A stretch of DNA of 64,000 nt from Zygaena filipendulae (GCA_907165275.2 OU015662.1:9307501-9371500), one strand, 5' to 3'. Counted from the first letter of the stretch, positions 9,861-19,200 are shown. A program made the numbers and translations. Notes: generated from the sequence alone by a model not told the origin.

Positions 9861-10120
9861 TTACTAATATACTTTATCCCTACCTACTCACTAGAGGTAG
9901 TCCAGGCAAATTAGGGGTTTCACAATGTAATAATGTTACGTAGCTGACCTGATGATGGAGCCGGATGATGGCCATGGGGAGCTCAGAAATTAGGTAGGTA
10001 TACGACACAACCCTATCGAGCTGGTACTAGCTGTGGGGACTAGTTTGATTGATCTTGACAAGGACTTTGGTCCTATACGATTACTTTTATGTTCAAAATC
10101 GCGGTTTTACTTTTTATAAA

Positions 10121-10385
10121 CGACCCGATTGGCGCAGTAGGTCACTAAGCCTACCCGCTAATCAAGAGGTCCCGGGTTCGATTCCCGTTGGGGGTGGACT
10201 TTGAGTGATGAACACAGGGTTCCATTTTCCAGTCTGGGCGTGAATATATTATAATATGTAATAATATGTAGTATATACCACGTTTGCTTGGTTTCCACGA
10301 CACAAGCTTATAGCTAGGTGTGGGACCAAGTACCTATAGATCTGTGTGTTGTGAAGTGGATTATTTGAACAATATTATATTATGT
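10121..10385 (+). mobile_element. tRNA-derived SINE, copy 1
   Basis: The head has an A-box-like GGCGCAGTAGG and a B box GGTTCGATTCC (10175-10185), the internal Pol III promoter of tRNA-derived SINEs. The tail contains ACCACGTTTGCTTGGTTTCCACGAC. Family members lie at 17623-17911 and 38907-39433 (both minus). The empty site survives in duplication copy 2 near 18130-18145. Confidence 0.88.
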
Positions 10386-10977
10386 GTAATTTGAACTTAA
10401 TACTTTCTTACTTATATGGGACCTATGATAGAACTACTTGCAATATTATTTTGTTCTAATCAAAATTTCCGTCCATTAGCTTTTGTGTAATGTGTGTAGG
10501 TATAGTTCATTATCACTAATATTATAGAGGTATATAGGACGTTAGGAATAATCTCTGAAACTGTATAGAACATTGAATCGAATTTAAAAATTATTTTACT
10601 GAGAGCATGTGGCTATAAGTAGTTGTTATTCCTGAGTAATCTATATATCTCTAGTGAAATAGATTTTTTTTAGTGATTAGATTTGTCTTTGCACAAAAAG
10701 TGAAATTAATGCAGGTGAACAGTCAGGGGAGCAGCCATTTGTGTACCTATATACCCATATTACGAGTAATAAAACATTAAAGATAGGAGATTCTGATATA
10801 AAGAGTTCCTGCGGGAATTCCGAAATTGGCGGAAGTGAATCCGCGGAGGTTCCCTTATTACGTGTCTGAATGAATGATTTATAATAAAATATTTGGCGCA
10901 TACGCCGCCCATAGAAAAAAAGTCGAAACGGTCATTGACACCATAGTATTATATTATAATATAGGTACTAGCTGTGC
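10386..10977. other. End of duplication copy 1 and AT-rich sequence
   Basis: Up to about 10530 the sequence pairs with 18140-18270. Beyond that it is AT-rich with a Helitron-like scrap near 10805-10860 (CCTGCGGGAATTCCGAAATT). Confidence 0.5.
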
Positions 10978-11157
10978 CCCGCGATTTCACCCGCGGAAAT
11001 TTCGGAAATCCCGCAGGAATTCGAATTTTCAAAAATATATTTTTAGCGTAGGCATCCCTACGTCATTACAACTATCTGTATTCCAAATTTTTGCGAAATC
11101 CATTCAGTAGTTTCGGCTGTGCGCTGATAGATGAATCAGTCAGCTTTGCCTTTTATA
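10978..11157 (-). mobile_element. Lep1-like Helitron, minus strand
   Basis: Begins CTAGCTGTGCCCCGCGATTT (complement of the 3' end), then CCCGCGGAAATTTCGG and CCATTCAGTAGTTTCGG. The 5' end is not clear and abuts the MITE at 11158. Confidence 0.75.
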
Positions 11158-11499
11158 CAACGTGTTAATGAATTAACTGAAAACCTGATACACCCCATTT
11201 AAAAAATAAATAGTAATATGATTAAAATATATTTTGTGTCGAAAAGATTTATACTTTAAAAGTTATTCAACATTAATTTGGAGGTGACCTATCTTTGAAA
11301 TTCCAAGCGCTACGCCCACGCGTACCGGTTCGATTTTTTTTGCTGCGGGCGGCGTACGCGCCAAATTTTGTATTATAAATAATTTAGACATGGGCTAGTA
11401 AAAATGAAAAAATACTATATTAAAACATAGTGCGATCGATTCGCTTGTTGATTCTGAGCAAACTACTTTCTAGTTTTCAGTTAATTCATTAACACGTTG
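11158..11499. mobile_element. MITE with CAACGTGTTAATG ends, copy 1
   Basis: 342 bp with TIRs CAACGTGTTAATGAATTAAC and its complement, flanked by TA at 11156-11157 and 11500-11501. Related sequence follows at about 11533-11676 and again at 42620-42901. The interior has a GC-rich core (GGGCGGCGTACGCGCC) and GGAGGTGACCTATC. Confidence 0.88.
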
Positions 11500-11532
11500 T
11501 ATATTTAGATTATTATCTGTGTTGATACGTAA

Positions 11533-11676
11533 GTAGTAGGTGCGGGCGTAGCGCTTGAAATTTCGTAGATAGATCATAGGTCATCTCCAAACTAATGTGG
11601 AATAACTTTTAAAGTAAGTAGTATTGATTTTAAATAGGGTGTATCAGGTTTTGAGTTAACGTGTTAGCGTTGTATA
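11533..11676 (-). mobile_element. Partial second copy of the same MITE
   Basis: Contains GCGGGCGTAGCGCTTG, TAACTTTTAAAGTA, GGTGTATCAGGTTTT and a worn terminus GTTAACGTGTTAGCGTTGTA. In opposite orientation to, and 33 bp beyond, the complete copy, suggesting insertion of one into or beside the other. Confidence 0.7.
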
Positions 11677-12103
11677 ATTGGAAAGTGCAAATATCGATTG
11701 CCAATTTCAAAATTTCACTGATAAGTGTTGAATAAAAAAAAAACACATTTAACTAGTAGTGAGTAATTTAATAGTCTATACCTACTTACTTTAACTGTGT
11801 ATGTTGGTACCTAATTGTTTCCGTAAAACCAATAGGGTTGGTTGCAAAAGAGGAGTGATCAGGCAATAAGGTTCAACTTTGCAACGCGGTTGTGGGAGCG
11901 AAATAAAATGCGTCAGTCTAGTTTTAAATTTTATTGGCAACTGGTTTTAGAACTTACATCTAGTAGGTGTACACATATAAATGTATCTATAAACGACGAG
12001 TGGACTGCAAATCTATATCTAACGATTAACGTGTTGCAAAATGAATCATACAACGAGAAACCGTCACAAAGTTTTTGAGTTCCAACGGCAGCGAGCAACA
12101 TAG

Positions 12104-12324
12104 CGTCCCTTAGCTCACAACACCGTTCAAGTCAAAAATTTGGCTGGTTTCACATTCTAAAATTAAGTTAACAAGTTTAAATAAAGTAAATCGTCAAAAC
12201 AAGTATAAATAATTATCTAGGTAGTTAACCGATTTTTTAAAATAGACAGTTTTTTTCGTTTCTTGTAAAGTTGGTAAAAATTACTTATGCGGTATCGTTA
12301 GCTAATGCATACATATAAGGGACG
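12104..12324. mobile_element. 221-bp MITE with ATAG target duplication
   Basis: Bounded by CGTCCCTTA and TAAGGGACG with ATAG on each side (12100-12103, 12325-12328). It interrupts sequence homologous to intron 1 of the OBP gene: the intact locus has the two flanks joined near 15430-15475 (minus). This independent empty site supports the boundaries. Confidence 0.75.
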
Positions 12325-12419
12325 ATAGAGATTAGAGACCTTATTTGAGACGGATTTGTTAATAGTCGTTCATTGAAAAGAAGTTTAAATTTTAGATTTA
12401 TTTGTGGTATCGTTTCCAG

Positions 12420-12485
12420 ATTTCCTCTGTCGACGAGCCTCCGCCATCTCTGCCATCACTATGTAGGGGTCCGCCTCCTACCATG
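12420..12485 (+). pseudogene. Inverted relic of OBP exon 2
   Basis: On the plus strand, GTTTCCAG is followed by 66 bp matching OBP exon 2 (15327-15392, minus) at roughly four of five bases, still open (ISSVDEPPPSLPSLCRGPPP) with its cysteine kept. The donor reads GCATGT where the intact gene has GTATGT. Upstream intron sequence is also homologous back to about 12080. No exon 1 or 3 partner is seen on the plus strand, so I treat it as a fragment of a decayed second OBP copy rather than an active gene. Confidence 0.8.
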
Positions 12486-12517
12486 GCATGTGCAGGTTTT
12501 GGGTTACCTAATTCACA

Positions 12518-12650
12518 TCCTACTTAATATTATAAACGCGAAAGTTTGTAAGAATGTATGGATGGATGGATGGATGGATAAATGGCAAAACTACTGGATG
12601 GATTTAAATGAAACTTTACAATAAAAGGTGAAATCACGGGGCACAACTAG
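12518..12650 (+). mobile_element. Short Lep1-like Helitron
   Basis: Starts TCCTACTTAATATTATAAAC, has a (TGGA)n run, and ends CACGGGGCACAACTAG. The 3' half is internally deleted. It lies 33 bp after the exon 2 relic. Confidence 0.8.
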
Positions 12651-13091
12651 TGTTGTATATATCTATGTAGGTATCTGGTACATACCTATATATTTTATTA
12701 TTTCTTTATTCAGATTTAGGGCAACAACTTACGGTATGGACTTACGGTATAGTAGCACTAGCATATAATAGATTTTTTCTAATCTTATTGATAAAATACT
12801 TAGACAAAACGCATTACGTATAAGTGACGTCATAAATCGCTAGAAACCCCGTGTAAAGATCGGGTGGATGGTAATTTGCTAAGCGGGGATCAGAGAGACG
12901 AACTCGACATCCACAGATAATGTCTTTGACAGTGATGAAGATTCTTGCGTGATCTCAATTTTTTTAATTTTTTATTGTATTATTTTTCTCTACCTACCTA
13001 TCTAGTACCTATCTAGTAAAAGATATTTAGAAATTTTTAAACTTACAAAAACAGTTAAAATAAAACAAAGAATTTAAATTTGCTTATTGAA

Positions 13092-13097
13092 TTTATT
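13092..13097 (-). promoter_or_regulatory. Candidate poly(A) signal of the OBP gene
   Basis: AATAAA on the minus strand, about 130 bp downstream of the OBP stop codon. Others occur by chance in AT-rich sequence, so the assignment is tentative. Confidence 0.4.
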
Positions 13098-13226
13098 TCC
13101 GACAAAAATGCAGAGTTATTCCATTGACTCTTAGATAAATAAACAAAGAGGTGCTTTTCTCAACTCCTTCTTTTCATTATGGTAGGTACTTTTTACTGGA
13201 GATAATTTCTCGTACCTACCTATGGT

Positions 13227-13310
13227 TTAGAACGGAAAGTATTTCTTACATTCGGTTATGTGTTTCTTCACTTTCTGACAGTTCTCAGAATCATCCCACA
13301 CAGCACATTC
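13227..13310 (-). CDS. OBP exon 5
   Basis: Acceptor TTTTTTTCTTTTATTACCAG, then GAATGTGCTGTGTGG; TAA at 13227-13229. Encodes 27 residues with three cysteines, the extra C-terminal segment that distinguishes Plus-C from classic OBPs. Confidence 0.9.
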   Translation of the reverse strand, partial: ECAVWDDSENCQKVKKHITECKKYFPF

Positions 13311-16109
13311 CTGGTAATAAAAGAAAAAAATATTTAGTTAAATTTTTTTTTTGTTTTAAATTTAATTTTATTTATTAAAAGTAGAAAAGTTCCAATTAAG
13401 GGGTGGATTTGCAAAATTATGTTATTAATTCCATACTAAATATTTAAAAGTCTAACCCGCACTCCGAATCGTTTTAATGATTACTTAATTTTGGGTGAAT
13501 ATTTTAAAAACAAAACTGTAAATTGGCATTTAACTAATTGGTTAAATTTTGTTAAATTCCAATTAACATTAATTTGATGAACGTCTCTGTATGCAGCAGT
13601 TTTGTTTTTAAAACCTTTACTTAAAATTAAATAATCATTAAAACGATTCTGAGAGCGGCCGTAAATGAGGACCTCTAAAGCATCGTTAGTCCATGCATGA
13701 AGAACATGTAGTGGATTTATGAAATGTATATTTATATCCAGGTTCAGAGAATTACCGAAAGAGTATCGATATTCATTCATGGGCTATGAAGCTGCGGGGA
13801 ACACCTGTTATAGCTACGTATATTAGTCCTTATATAATACTATCTGTCCCCCGCGATTTCATCCGCGGTAATTTCGGAGTTCCCGCGGGAATTCCGTGAA
13901 AAAGTACTCTACGTCCTTCTTTGTACCCCTGAGTTCTGGAGTTCCCGCGGGAATTCCAGGATAAAACTATCCTATCTTTTAAGTTGGACCATTTATGAAT
14001 GGTTACAAAATTTTATCAAAATCCGTTCAGTAGTTTCGGAGTCCATCGCGGACAAACAACGTGACACGTGATTTATATATATTAGAAGATATACATATAC
14101 GCATATTGGTCTTTAAGCAGAAACTGACTGATTGATCGATCAACGCACATCTGAAAATGCTGGGTCTAGAACCATGAAATTTTCTTGAGTGACGTAGGTG
14201 TGTCTAAGAAAGGATTTTTGAAAATTCAACACCAAAGGCGCGGTGAAAAGGAGTTGCAAAAATTTCTATGGAACAAATCCGCGCGAACTCTGAAATTATC
14301 GCGGGTGAAACCGTGCAGGACAGTTAGTTAGTAATTAATAAAATCACAGTGAACTTACCGAAAATATTGTAGATTCAATGCACATCATGAATCGGGCGAG
14401 TTGACAGACGTGCGGCGGCCCCCGCAACTCTCTGCCAAAACATCTCTCCTTGGTTTTCTCGACAGCTGCTTCGAACCCTGGATTACTTTCGAGCCACTTG
14501 TCTAGAAACTCTACAATGTGCTTTTCATCAACAGTCTTGTCTTCGTTTAGAGCATTCAATTTTTTCGCTAGGCATTCGTATTTGGAACACTGTAAAAAAA
14601 AATTCCCCCAGGAGAGTTAAAGTAGGTGCCTATAATAAAATATATTAATAATAAAATAATATTAATATTCCAAAAAATTTCTAAGTCATTTAAAGGACAA
14701 TGTACCTATACGCTTTTACAACAAACTCCCAAACGAAGTAATTAATTTGTCAATTAATAAATTCAAGACACTTATTAAACACAGATTATGCGATAAAGCA
14801 TATTATAGTGTTTTGACTATTTAAATGATACAGACGTTTGGGAATGAATTGCTCTATCCAATTACTATTTTTTGTTCTCCTAGTTTATAAGTTTATAAGA
14901 CAGCCCTGCTGAGTTTCTTGTCAGTTCTTCTCAGCAGAGGACGTATTCCGAACTGACGGTAATTTATAGTTCTAAGAACCTGCTGACGATTACAAGTGAT
15001 TGTAACCAATCCTAACTAATAAATACCTTTTGAATTTTGAATTTTATATCCAATAATCTACCTATAGTACATATGTAATAAATAGATATAATAAAAATGT
15101 CAACGAAGATACATCAAACTCACTTCAGGGGGTCCATGTTTATCTGGCATTTTATCCATTTGGAAGCCGCAATCCGTAAAATCTTCTTTTTTTAAAAATT
15201 GTGTCTTTTTGCAACAGTCGTGAGGATTTGCCTTTAAATCCTAAAAACGTACAATGTAATGTTTAAGTTGAAATATAATTTAATCAATGGTTTTTAATTG
15301 TTATTATAGAAAATCCAGGCACATACCACGTCAGGAGGTGGACCTCTGCATTGTGGTGGCGGAGGCGGCGGAGGCTCGTCGGCCGAGGAAATCTGGAAAC
15401 AATACCACAAAATTAAAATTTCTTAAAAATGAACGAACTCAAATAAGGTCTCTACATTCTTTGCTGCTGTTTGGAACTCACAAACTTCAGTTGTCTCGTC
15501 TAGCAACTATGTCATTTGATTGGAAACAATTGCAAACATAGGTACATAAGTAAGTTGGATATATTAAATTACTAATTAATGAAATGTTTGTTTTTGTTTC
15601 GAAATTAAATCCATAAGGGGAATCAAAAGTGTGAAATTGGCCATTGGCCGTATTTGAACTTTTCATTAATAGAAACAAGTATTTTACTCTCAGCGTTTCC
15701 GGTAATTCAACCCCTAAGGGCGGCGCGACAGTCTCGGCGGTGCAAAAACAAATGGTAGACAACATAATAGGTACGCCACAGCTCGCGCCGCTGATAGCTG
15801 TGGCCTAATTCGCATGTTGTCTACCATTTGTTTTTGCCGCCGCCGCGCGCCGCCACCGCCGCTGCCGAGACTGTCGCCAAGGGCCGGTAAGGCGAAAACC
15901 GCGAGAGAAACAGTTATTAAAATCTGTTAAAGTATTTTTTTTAGGGGGCAAACGGGCTCGTGGTACACGGTATGGTAAGTAATTACCGCCGCCCATAGAC
16001 ATTTGCAACACCAGAAGGCATACAGGTGCGTTGCCGCCTGGAATGGGGGATTTTCACAACTTACCTTGAATAGAGTGACAATAGCGACAAAACAAATAAA
16101 TCTCAACAT
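13227..16109 (-). CDS. Plus-C odorant-binding protein, complete, 5 exons
   Basis: Join of complement 16065-16109, 15327-15392, 15124-15240, 14359-14589 and 13227-13310: every exon is in phase 0 and the sum is 180 codons plus TAA. OBPs are small secreted carriers of hydrophobic ligands in sensillum lymph or other fluids; the Plus-C class has extra disulphides. Seen here: signal peptide MLRFICFVAIVTLF; a Pro-rich stretch (DEPPPPPPQCRGPPPD); then cysteines in HDCCKK, TDCGF, PECSKYEC, ERCFGREL, HVCQL, MMCIES, ECAVW, ENCQK and TECKK, 12 in the mature protein, the classic Plus-C number. C-terminus KKYFPF. All introns are GT-AG with good pyrimidine tracts. Introns hold a MITE, a LINE tail and Helitrons. 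Class confident; ortholog and ligand unknown. Confidence 0.93.
13462..13655. repeat. Inverted repeat in OBP intron 4
   Basis: Arms of about 55 bp: CGAATCGTTTTAATGATTAC onward at 13464, and its complement ending near 13655, including AAAAACAAAACTG / CAGTTTTGTTTTT. About 80 bp lie between. Possibly a MITE; family not known. Confidence 0.65.
13849..14094 (-). mobile_element. Helitron with doubled 3' module, minus strand
   Basis: Reads CCCGCGATTTCATCCGCGG, then two consecutive TTCCCGCGGGAATTCC modules, then CCGTTCAGTAGTTTCGGAG and GACAAACAACGTGACACG. The same arrangement, opposite strand, is at 38991-39274, so this is a distinct subfamily. Confidence 0.8.
14095..14327 (+). mobile_element. Helitron-like fragment
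   Basis: 3' end CGAACTCTGAAATTATCGCG, GTGAAACCGTGCAGG, ending TTAG instead of CTAG. It stops 31 bp before OBP exon 4. Confidence 0.65.
14359..14589 (-). CDS. OBP exon 4
   Basis: Acceptor TTTTTTTTTACAG, donor GTAAGTTCAC. Encodes 77 residues, CSKYECLAKKL to IESTIFS, with five cysteines and the acidic helix DEKHIVEFLDKWLESNPGFE. This is the core of the OBP fold. Confidence 0.92.
14684..15048 (+). mobile_element. Non-LTR retrotransposon 3' end
   Basis: A short readable frame (FYNKLPNEVINLSINKFKTL, ending before TAA near 14824) matches the C-terminal tail typical of jockey/CR1-like ORF2 proteins. The 3' UTR follows (GCTGAGTTTCTTGTCAGTTC) and ends in the short repeat TTTGAATTTTGAATTTT. 5'-truncated, in OBP intron 3. 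Confidence 0.75.
15124..15240 (-). CDS. OBP exon 3
   Basis: Acceptor CGTTTTTAG, donor GTGAGT. Encodes 39 residues DLKANPHDCCKKTQFLKKED onward, including the CC pair characteristic of Plus-C OBPs, ending GPPE. Confidence 0.92.
15327..15392 (-). CDS. OBP exon 2
   Basis: Acceptor GTTTCCAG, donor GTATGT. Encodes 22 residues with a Pro run and the first mature cysteine (QCRGPPPD). Duplicated and inverted at 12420-12485. Confidence 0.9.
15722..15878. mobile_element. 157-bp GC-rich MITE in OBP intron 1
   Basis: Ends GGCGCGACAGTCTCGGC and GCCGAGACTGTCGCC, inner arms CAAAAACAAATGGTAGACAA and complement, flanked by AAGGGC at 15716-15721 and 15879-15884. High GC and strong hairpin potential. No coding capacity. 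Confidence 0.82.
15945..16040 (+). repeat. GGGGGCAAACGGG-type lepidopteran repeat
   Basis: TTTTTTTTAGGGGGCAAACG, then ACCGCCGCCCATAGACATT, then GCGTTGCCGCCTGG. A worn copy in the opposite orientation is at 17436-17530. I recall this arrangement as very common in Lepidoptera. Confidence 0.7.
16065..16109 (-). CDS. OBP exon 1 (signal peptide)
   Basis: ATG at 16107-16109; 15 codons MLRFICFVAIVTLFK, then GTAAGT. A hydrophobic core after one Arg fits a secretory signal. This ATG is chosen over the in-frame one 60 bp upstream because it starts exactly at the hydrophobic core and lies about 45 bp below a plausible start of transcription. Confidence 0.9.
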
Positions 16110-16149
16110 TATAACATGCGTCGCGTATCTAGAGGTGTGTACACAACAG

Positions 16150-16183
16150 TGATGACAAAGTGTGGTCAACGGTCAACTATATA
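16150..16183 (-). promoter_or_regulatory. OBP core promoter
   Basis: TATATA at 16178-16183 (minus), with an initiator-like TCATCAC near 16151-16157 about 28 bp downstream. Spacing is right for a TATA/Inr promoter, giving a 5' UTR of about 45 bp. Confidence 0.65.
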
Positions 16184-16196
16184 GGCATCATCGACC

Positions 16197-16258
16197 ATGA
16201 CCGCCGCCGCGTCCGACACGGGAAACCATCAAGGTGTTTGACGCGGTGGCGGCGACAA
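16197..16258. repeat. GC-rich hairpin just upstream of the OBP TATA box
   Basis: TGACCGCCGCCGCGTC pairs imperfectly with GACGCGGTGGCGGCGACA. It is 14 bp upstream of the TATA box. Could be a MITE remnant or a structure affecting the promoter; not distinguishable here. Confidence 0.6.
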
Positions 16259-17089
16259 AGATTAAAAATAAACAGAATAACCAAAATAATTAATCATAAA
16301 TACCTACCTAACTACAAATTAAAACCTTATCTCCTTACCTTACATCGTGTAAGTATAAACTCAAGAGTATTGTATATCTCAATCTGACACCACCCTATGG
16401 TTGGAAAATGGTTTGCAAACGACTTTTTTCCCCATAGTTTGATCTCTGTAAACCATCGGGTTTGGCCATCCACGTCCTACACTTGAAAAATTCAATTCAT
16501 AACGTTATAATTGTCAATATTAAAATAACACTCTTAAGAGAAAAAAATAAATAGGTATTCTAGTGGAATGGTTTCAGTTCTCTATAATAGACGCTATAGT
16601 ACATTTTCGTAACAATTCTTATGCGCTGTAGATCCGCAGTAAGATTCGGTTCCTTTGTACTAGAATTGACACTTCCAGTTGCAAAATTCAAGAGCTTGAA
16701 AAACTCGGTAAGTACCTAGGTATAATAGAAACAAAGGTTGAATTGGTCCTCAAAATTATTTGTAAATTATTAATAAAGTGAGACAGTTGTAACTACGTAC
16801 TTACTGAAATATATTTTTTCAGTTTATTTGGTACAGCGAATAAATATAATATAGTATTGGAAAATACGTATAGGAAGTGGTAATTCTAATTACACTCTAC
16901 AACAACTCTCCTTTTTACTAACCAAGTCATCGAAATTATACTATATCTGTAGATGATTGTATTGTAAGAATTATTTGAATATTAAATTATGATATTATGA
17001 GTACCTAAATATAGGTACTTATACCTACTACATGATATAAAATGATGACGTTTACTTAATATTCATCATAATTTATATTTACGTACGAC
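16259..17089. other. OBP upstream region, no gene seen
   Basis: AT-rich, with several TAGGTACCT-type tracts. No exon or repeat family identified. Confidence 0.55.
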
Positions 17090-17435
17090 CAATAGGTACA
17101 TAATGTTTGTATGAAGGTTTATTATCTACAAAATTGCGTGTTTAATTGAGCATTTACAGCTAAAGAGACGATGACAATATTACATGTCTGGCGCAAATAA
17201 AAACCAAATAACGATCTAAATTCACTTCCGTTTTATTATATATGTGTTGATCGCTATAAAATGTAAAAATACATATATTTATTTCTGCAGGTAAGCAATT
17301 TAAATTATTAATTTAGATATACTAGAGCCTAGAGGTAAAATAAATTGCGGCATCCTGACCTGTCCGTGTCGCTTAAATCACTTGTAACATTAAGTAACTT
17401 AAAAAACAATGTAATAAAATCTTAAAAGTCGCGGC

Positions 17436-17530
17436 GTGTTCCGGTAGACCCACTTGAAAGCCAGTTTCCATCCCCATTCCAGGTCGGCAACGCACCTGCA
17501 TGCTTGCCATCGGTTGTACCGTTTGCCCCC
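17436..17530 (-). repeat. GGGGGCAAACGG-type repeat, worn
   Basis: GGCAACGCACCTGCATGC and GTTTGCCCCC are the complement of the repeat at 15945-16040. Confidence 0.6.
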
Positions 17531-17622
17531 TATGACATAAAAAAGTCAATCTTTCTAGTTTGAACTGTCAGTCGTATCGAAATGAAACTTTGTAATAAAT
17601 AGTTATAATAATAATTATTAAA

Positions 17623-17911
17623 ATAATCCACTTCCTAACAGAGATATACTTGATCCCACAGTAAGTTATAGTGAGTTTGTGTCGTAGAAACCAAGCAAAC
17701 GTGGTGTACCTACATTAAGTACGGTTTGTTCCTAATTACATATAATTACATACGTATGAGTATGTATATATTATAGTATATAGATATATAAACACTGGAA
17801 AGTGGAACCCTGTGTTCATTACACAAAGTCCACCCCCACCGGGAATCGAACCCGGAACTTCTTGATTAGCGGGTGCCAAGTCATGGCGACCTACTCCGCC
17901 AATTTGATCGT
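17623..17911 (-). mobile_element. tRNA-derived SINE, copy 2
   Basis: Minus strand; B box GGTTCGATTCC (as GGAATCGAACC near 17840-17850), head at about 17900, tail with GTCGTAGAAACCAAGCAAAC. Same family as 10121-10385. Confidence 0.85.
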
Positions 17912-18270
17912 ATATGTAGGTCAGATAACAATGTTAATGTATTGGGTATGTGGAGTATTATGGAGCTGATCTGATGATGGAGCTGGATGATGGCCATGCG
18001 AACTCTGTAATTAGTATGACTAATTATCCGACGCAACCCCATCAAGTTGGGACTAGTTTGATTGATCTTGACAAGGACTATGGTCTATGGTCCTAGATTA
18101 GTTTTGTTCAGATTGGTTAGTTTTTATAAACTACCTATTTGAACTTATTAATTTTTCACCTATGTAGGACCTATGATAGAACTAGATACTTGCAGTATTT
18201 TGGTCCAATCGAAAATGTCCGTCCATTAGCTTTTGTGTGATGTGTGTATAGTTTTATTAACAGTATACCC

Positions 18271-18765
18271 ATTTACAATATTGATTTAATAATTAATTGA
18301 AAAAGTCGACAACTTTTTAATTAGTTCAGATTCCTGTTGGAGTCATTAGCGATAGGGACGTAGACCGTAGTACCGACTCTGTAGGTAATTAGAGTTCCTA
18401 GACATACGTGATAATATTTTCACAGAAGTCAAATGAAGTCATAATCTTTTGAAAACTATATCATTGCATTCATATCAGTTCCGGTAGGTACGATGTCATA
18501 AGTAGGTAAAGTTAGTCATCTATCTTTCAGACCTATGCCATAATAAAATTAATGCGCTTATAGTGTTTGCTGGAAGTTCATTGGGGCCATTGAAAATTTA
18601 AATTTTAATAATTTTTAACCTTCACACCTAATATCCAAACAACAAATCCTGAAACAGGTTGTTGGCGAGGAAACGCTATATTATACATACTACAGGTACA
18701 TAATTATAATGCATCCATAGAATATCCGCGATTCACGGCTCTTCATTCTCTATAGTACAGACTAG
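18271..18765. other. No gene seen
   Basis: AT-rich sequence without recognised repeats or exons. Confidence 0.5.
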
Positions 18766-19200
18766 TAGATAGATAGATAGATAATTTATTCTCTTTAAAA
18801 ATTACATTTAAATTTGATGTCAAGATTAAATAAATTCACTAAAGAGATTGTCAATAAAATAATTTTTTTTTAAATAATAATACTTGATAACATTTTTGTA
18901 ACGAAAAATGTAAGCTTATCAAAATATAGAAATAGGTAAATAAATGTCACCTTAATAATAAATAATGTCATGGGTACTCTTTTACAGAGTACAATGATTT
19001 ATCCAATAAAAAGTTTTTCAGTCGGCGCACAAATGTCTCGTCCGAGGTTTCGTTTTTAATGTATACAGGTAGTTCCTCGTAGAGCGAAGGACCAATGACA
19101 CGCGGATTTTTGTCCATTAGTGCTAATCGTCGTGGTAGCACCTTAAGTCGCCCAGTCTGTCGGGTTACTCTGCCAGGGATATCAATCCGCAAGTATGGAG
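18766..19200 (-). pseudogene. LINE ORF2 C-terminal remnant and tail
   Basis: Minus frame 18971-19192 encodes a typical jockey/R1-like ORF2 tail: GPSLYEELPVYIKNETSD then FVRRLKNFLLDKSLYSVKEY. The 3' UTR ends in TTATCTATCTATCTATC at 18766-18790, the short-repeat tail common to such elements. 5'-truncated, therefore dead. Confidence 0.8.

Larger units (their letters stand above)
9351..10530 (+). repeat. Local segmental duplication, copy 1
   Basis: Matches 17090-18270 in the same orientation: TTTAATTGAGCATTTACAGC, GCAAATAAAAACCAAATAAC, GATGGAGCCGGATGATGGCC, TTTGATTGATCTTGACAAGG, GTCCATTAGCTTTTGTGT. Copy 1 carries a Helitron (9613-9860) and a plus-strand SINE (10121-10385) that copy 2 lacks at the same sites. 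No coding frame is conserved between the copies. Confidence 0.88.
17090..18270 (+). repeat. Local segmental duplication, copy 2
   Basis: Pairs with 9351-10530. It lacks the Helitron and SINE of copy 1 but has its own minus-strand SINE (17623-17911) and a GGGGGCAAACGG-type repeat (17436-17530) absent from copy 1. The uninterrupted join near 18130-18145 is the empty site for copy 1's SINE. Confidence 0.88.

Noticed and set aside
15805..16011. 68-codon minus ORF and 80-codon ORF at 15927-16169
   Set aside because: Both run across the OBP signal exon, intron 1 and a repeat. Only the MLRFICF part is real, and it splices at 16065.
17840..17911. tRNA gene
   Set aside because: Has A- and B-box motifs but the stems do not close and the same head with a SINE tail occurs three times. 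SINE, not tRNA.
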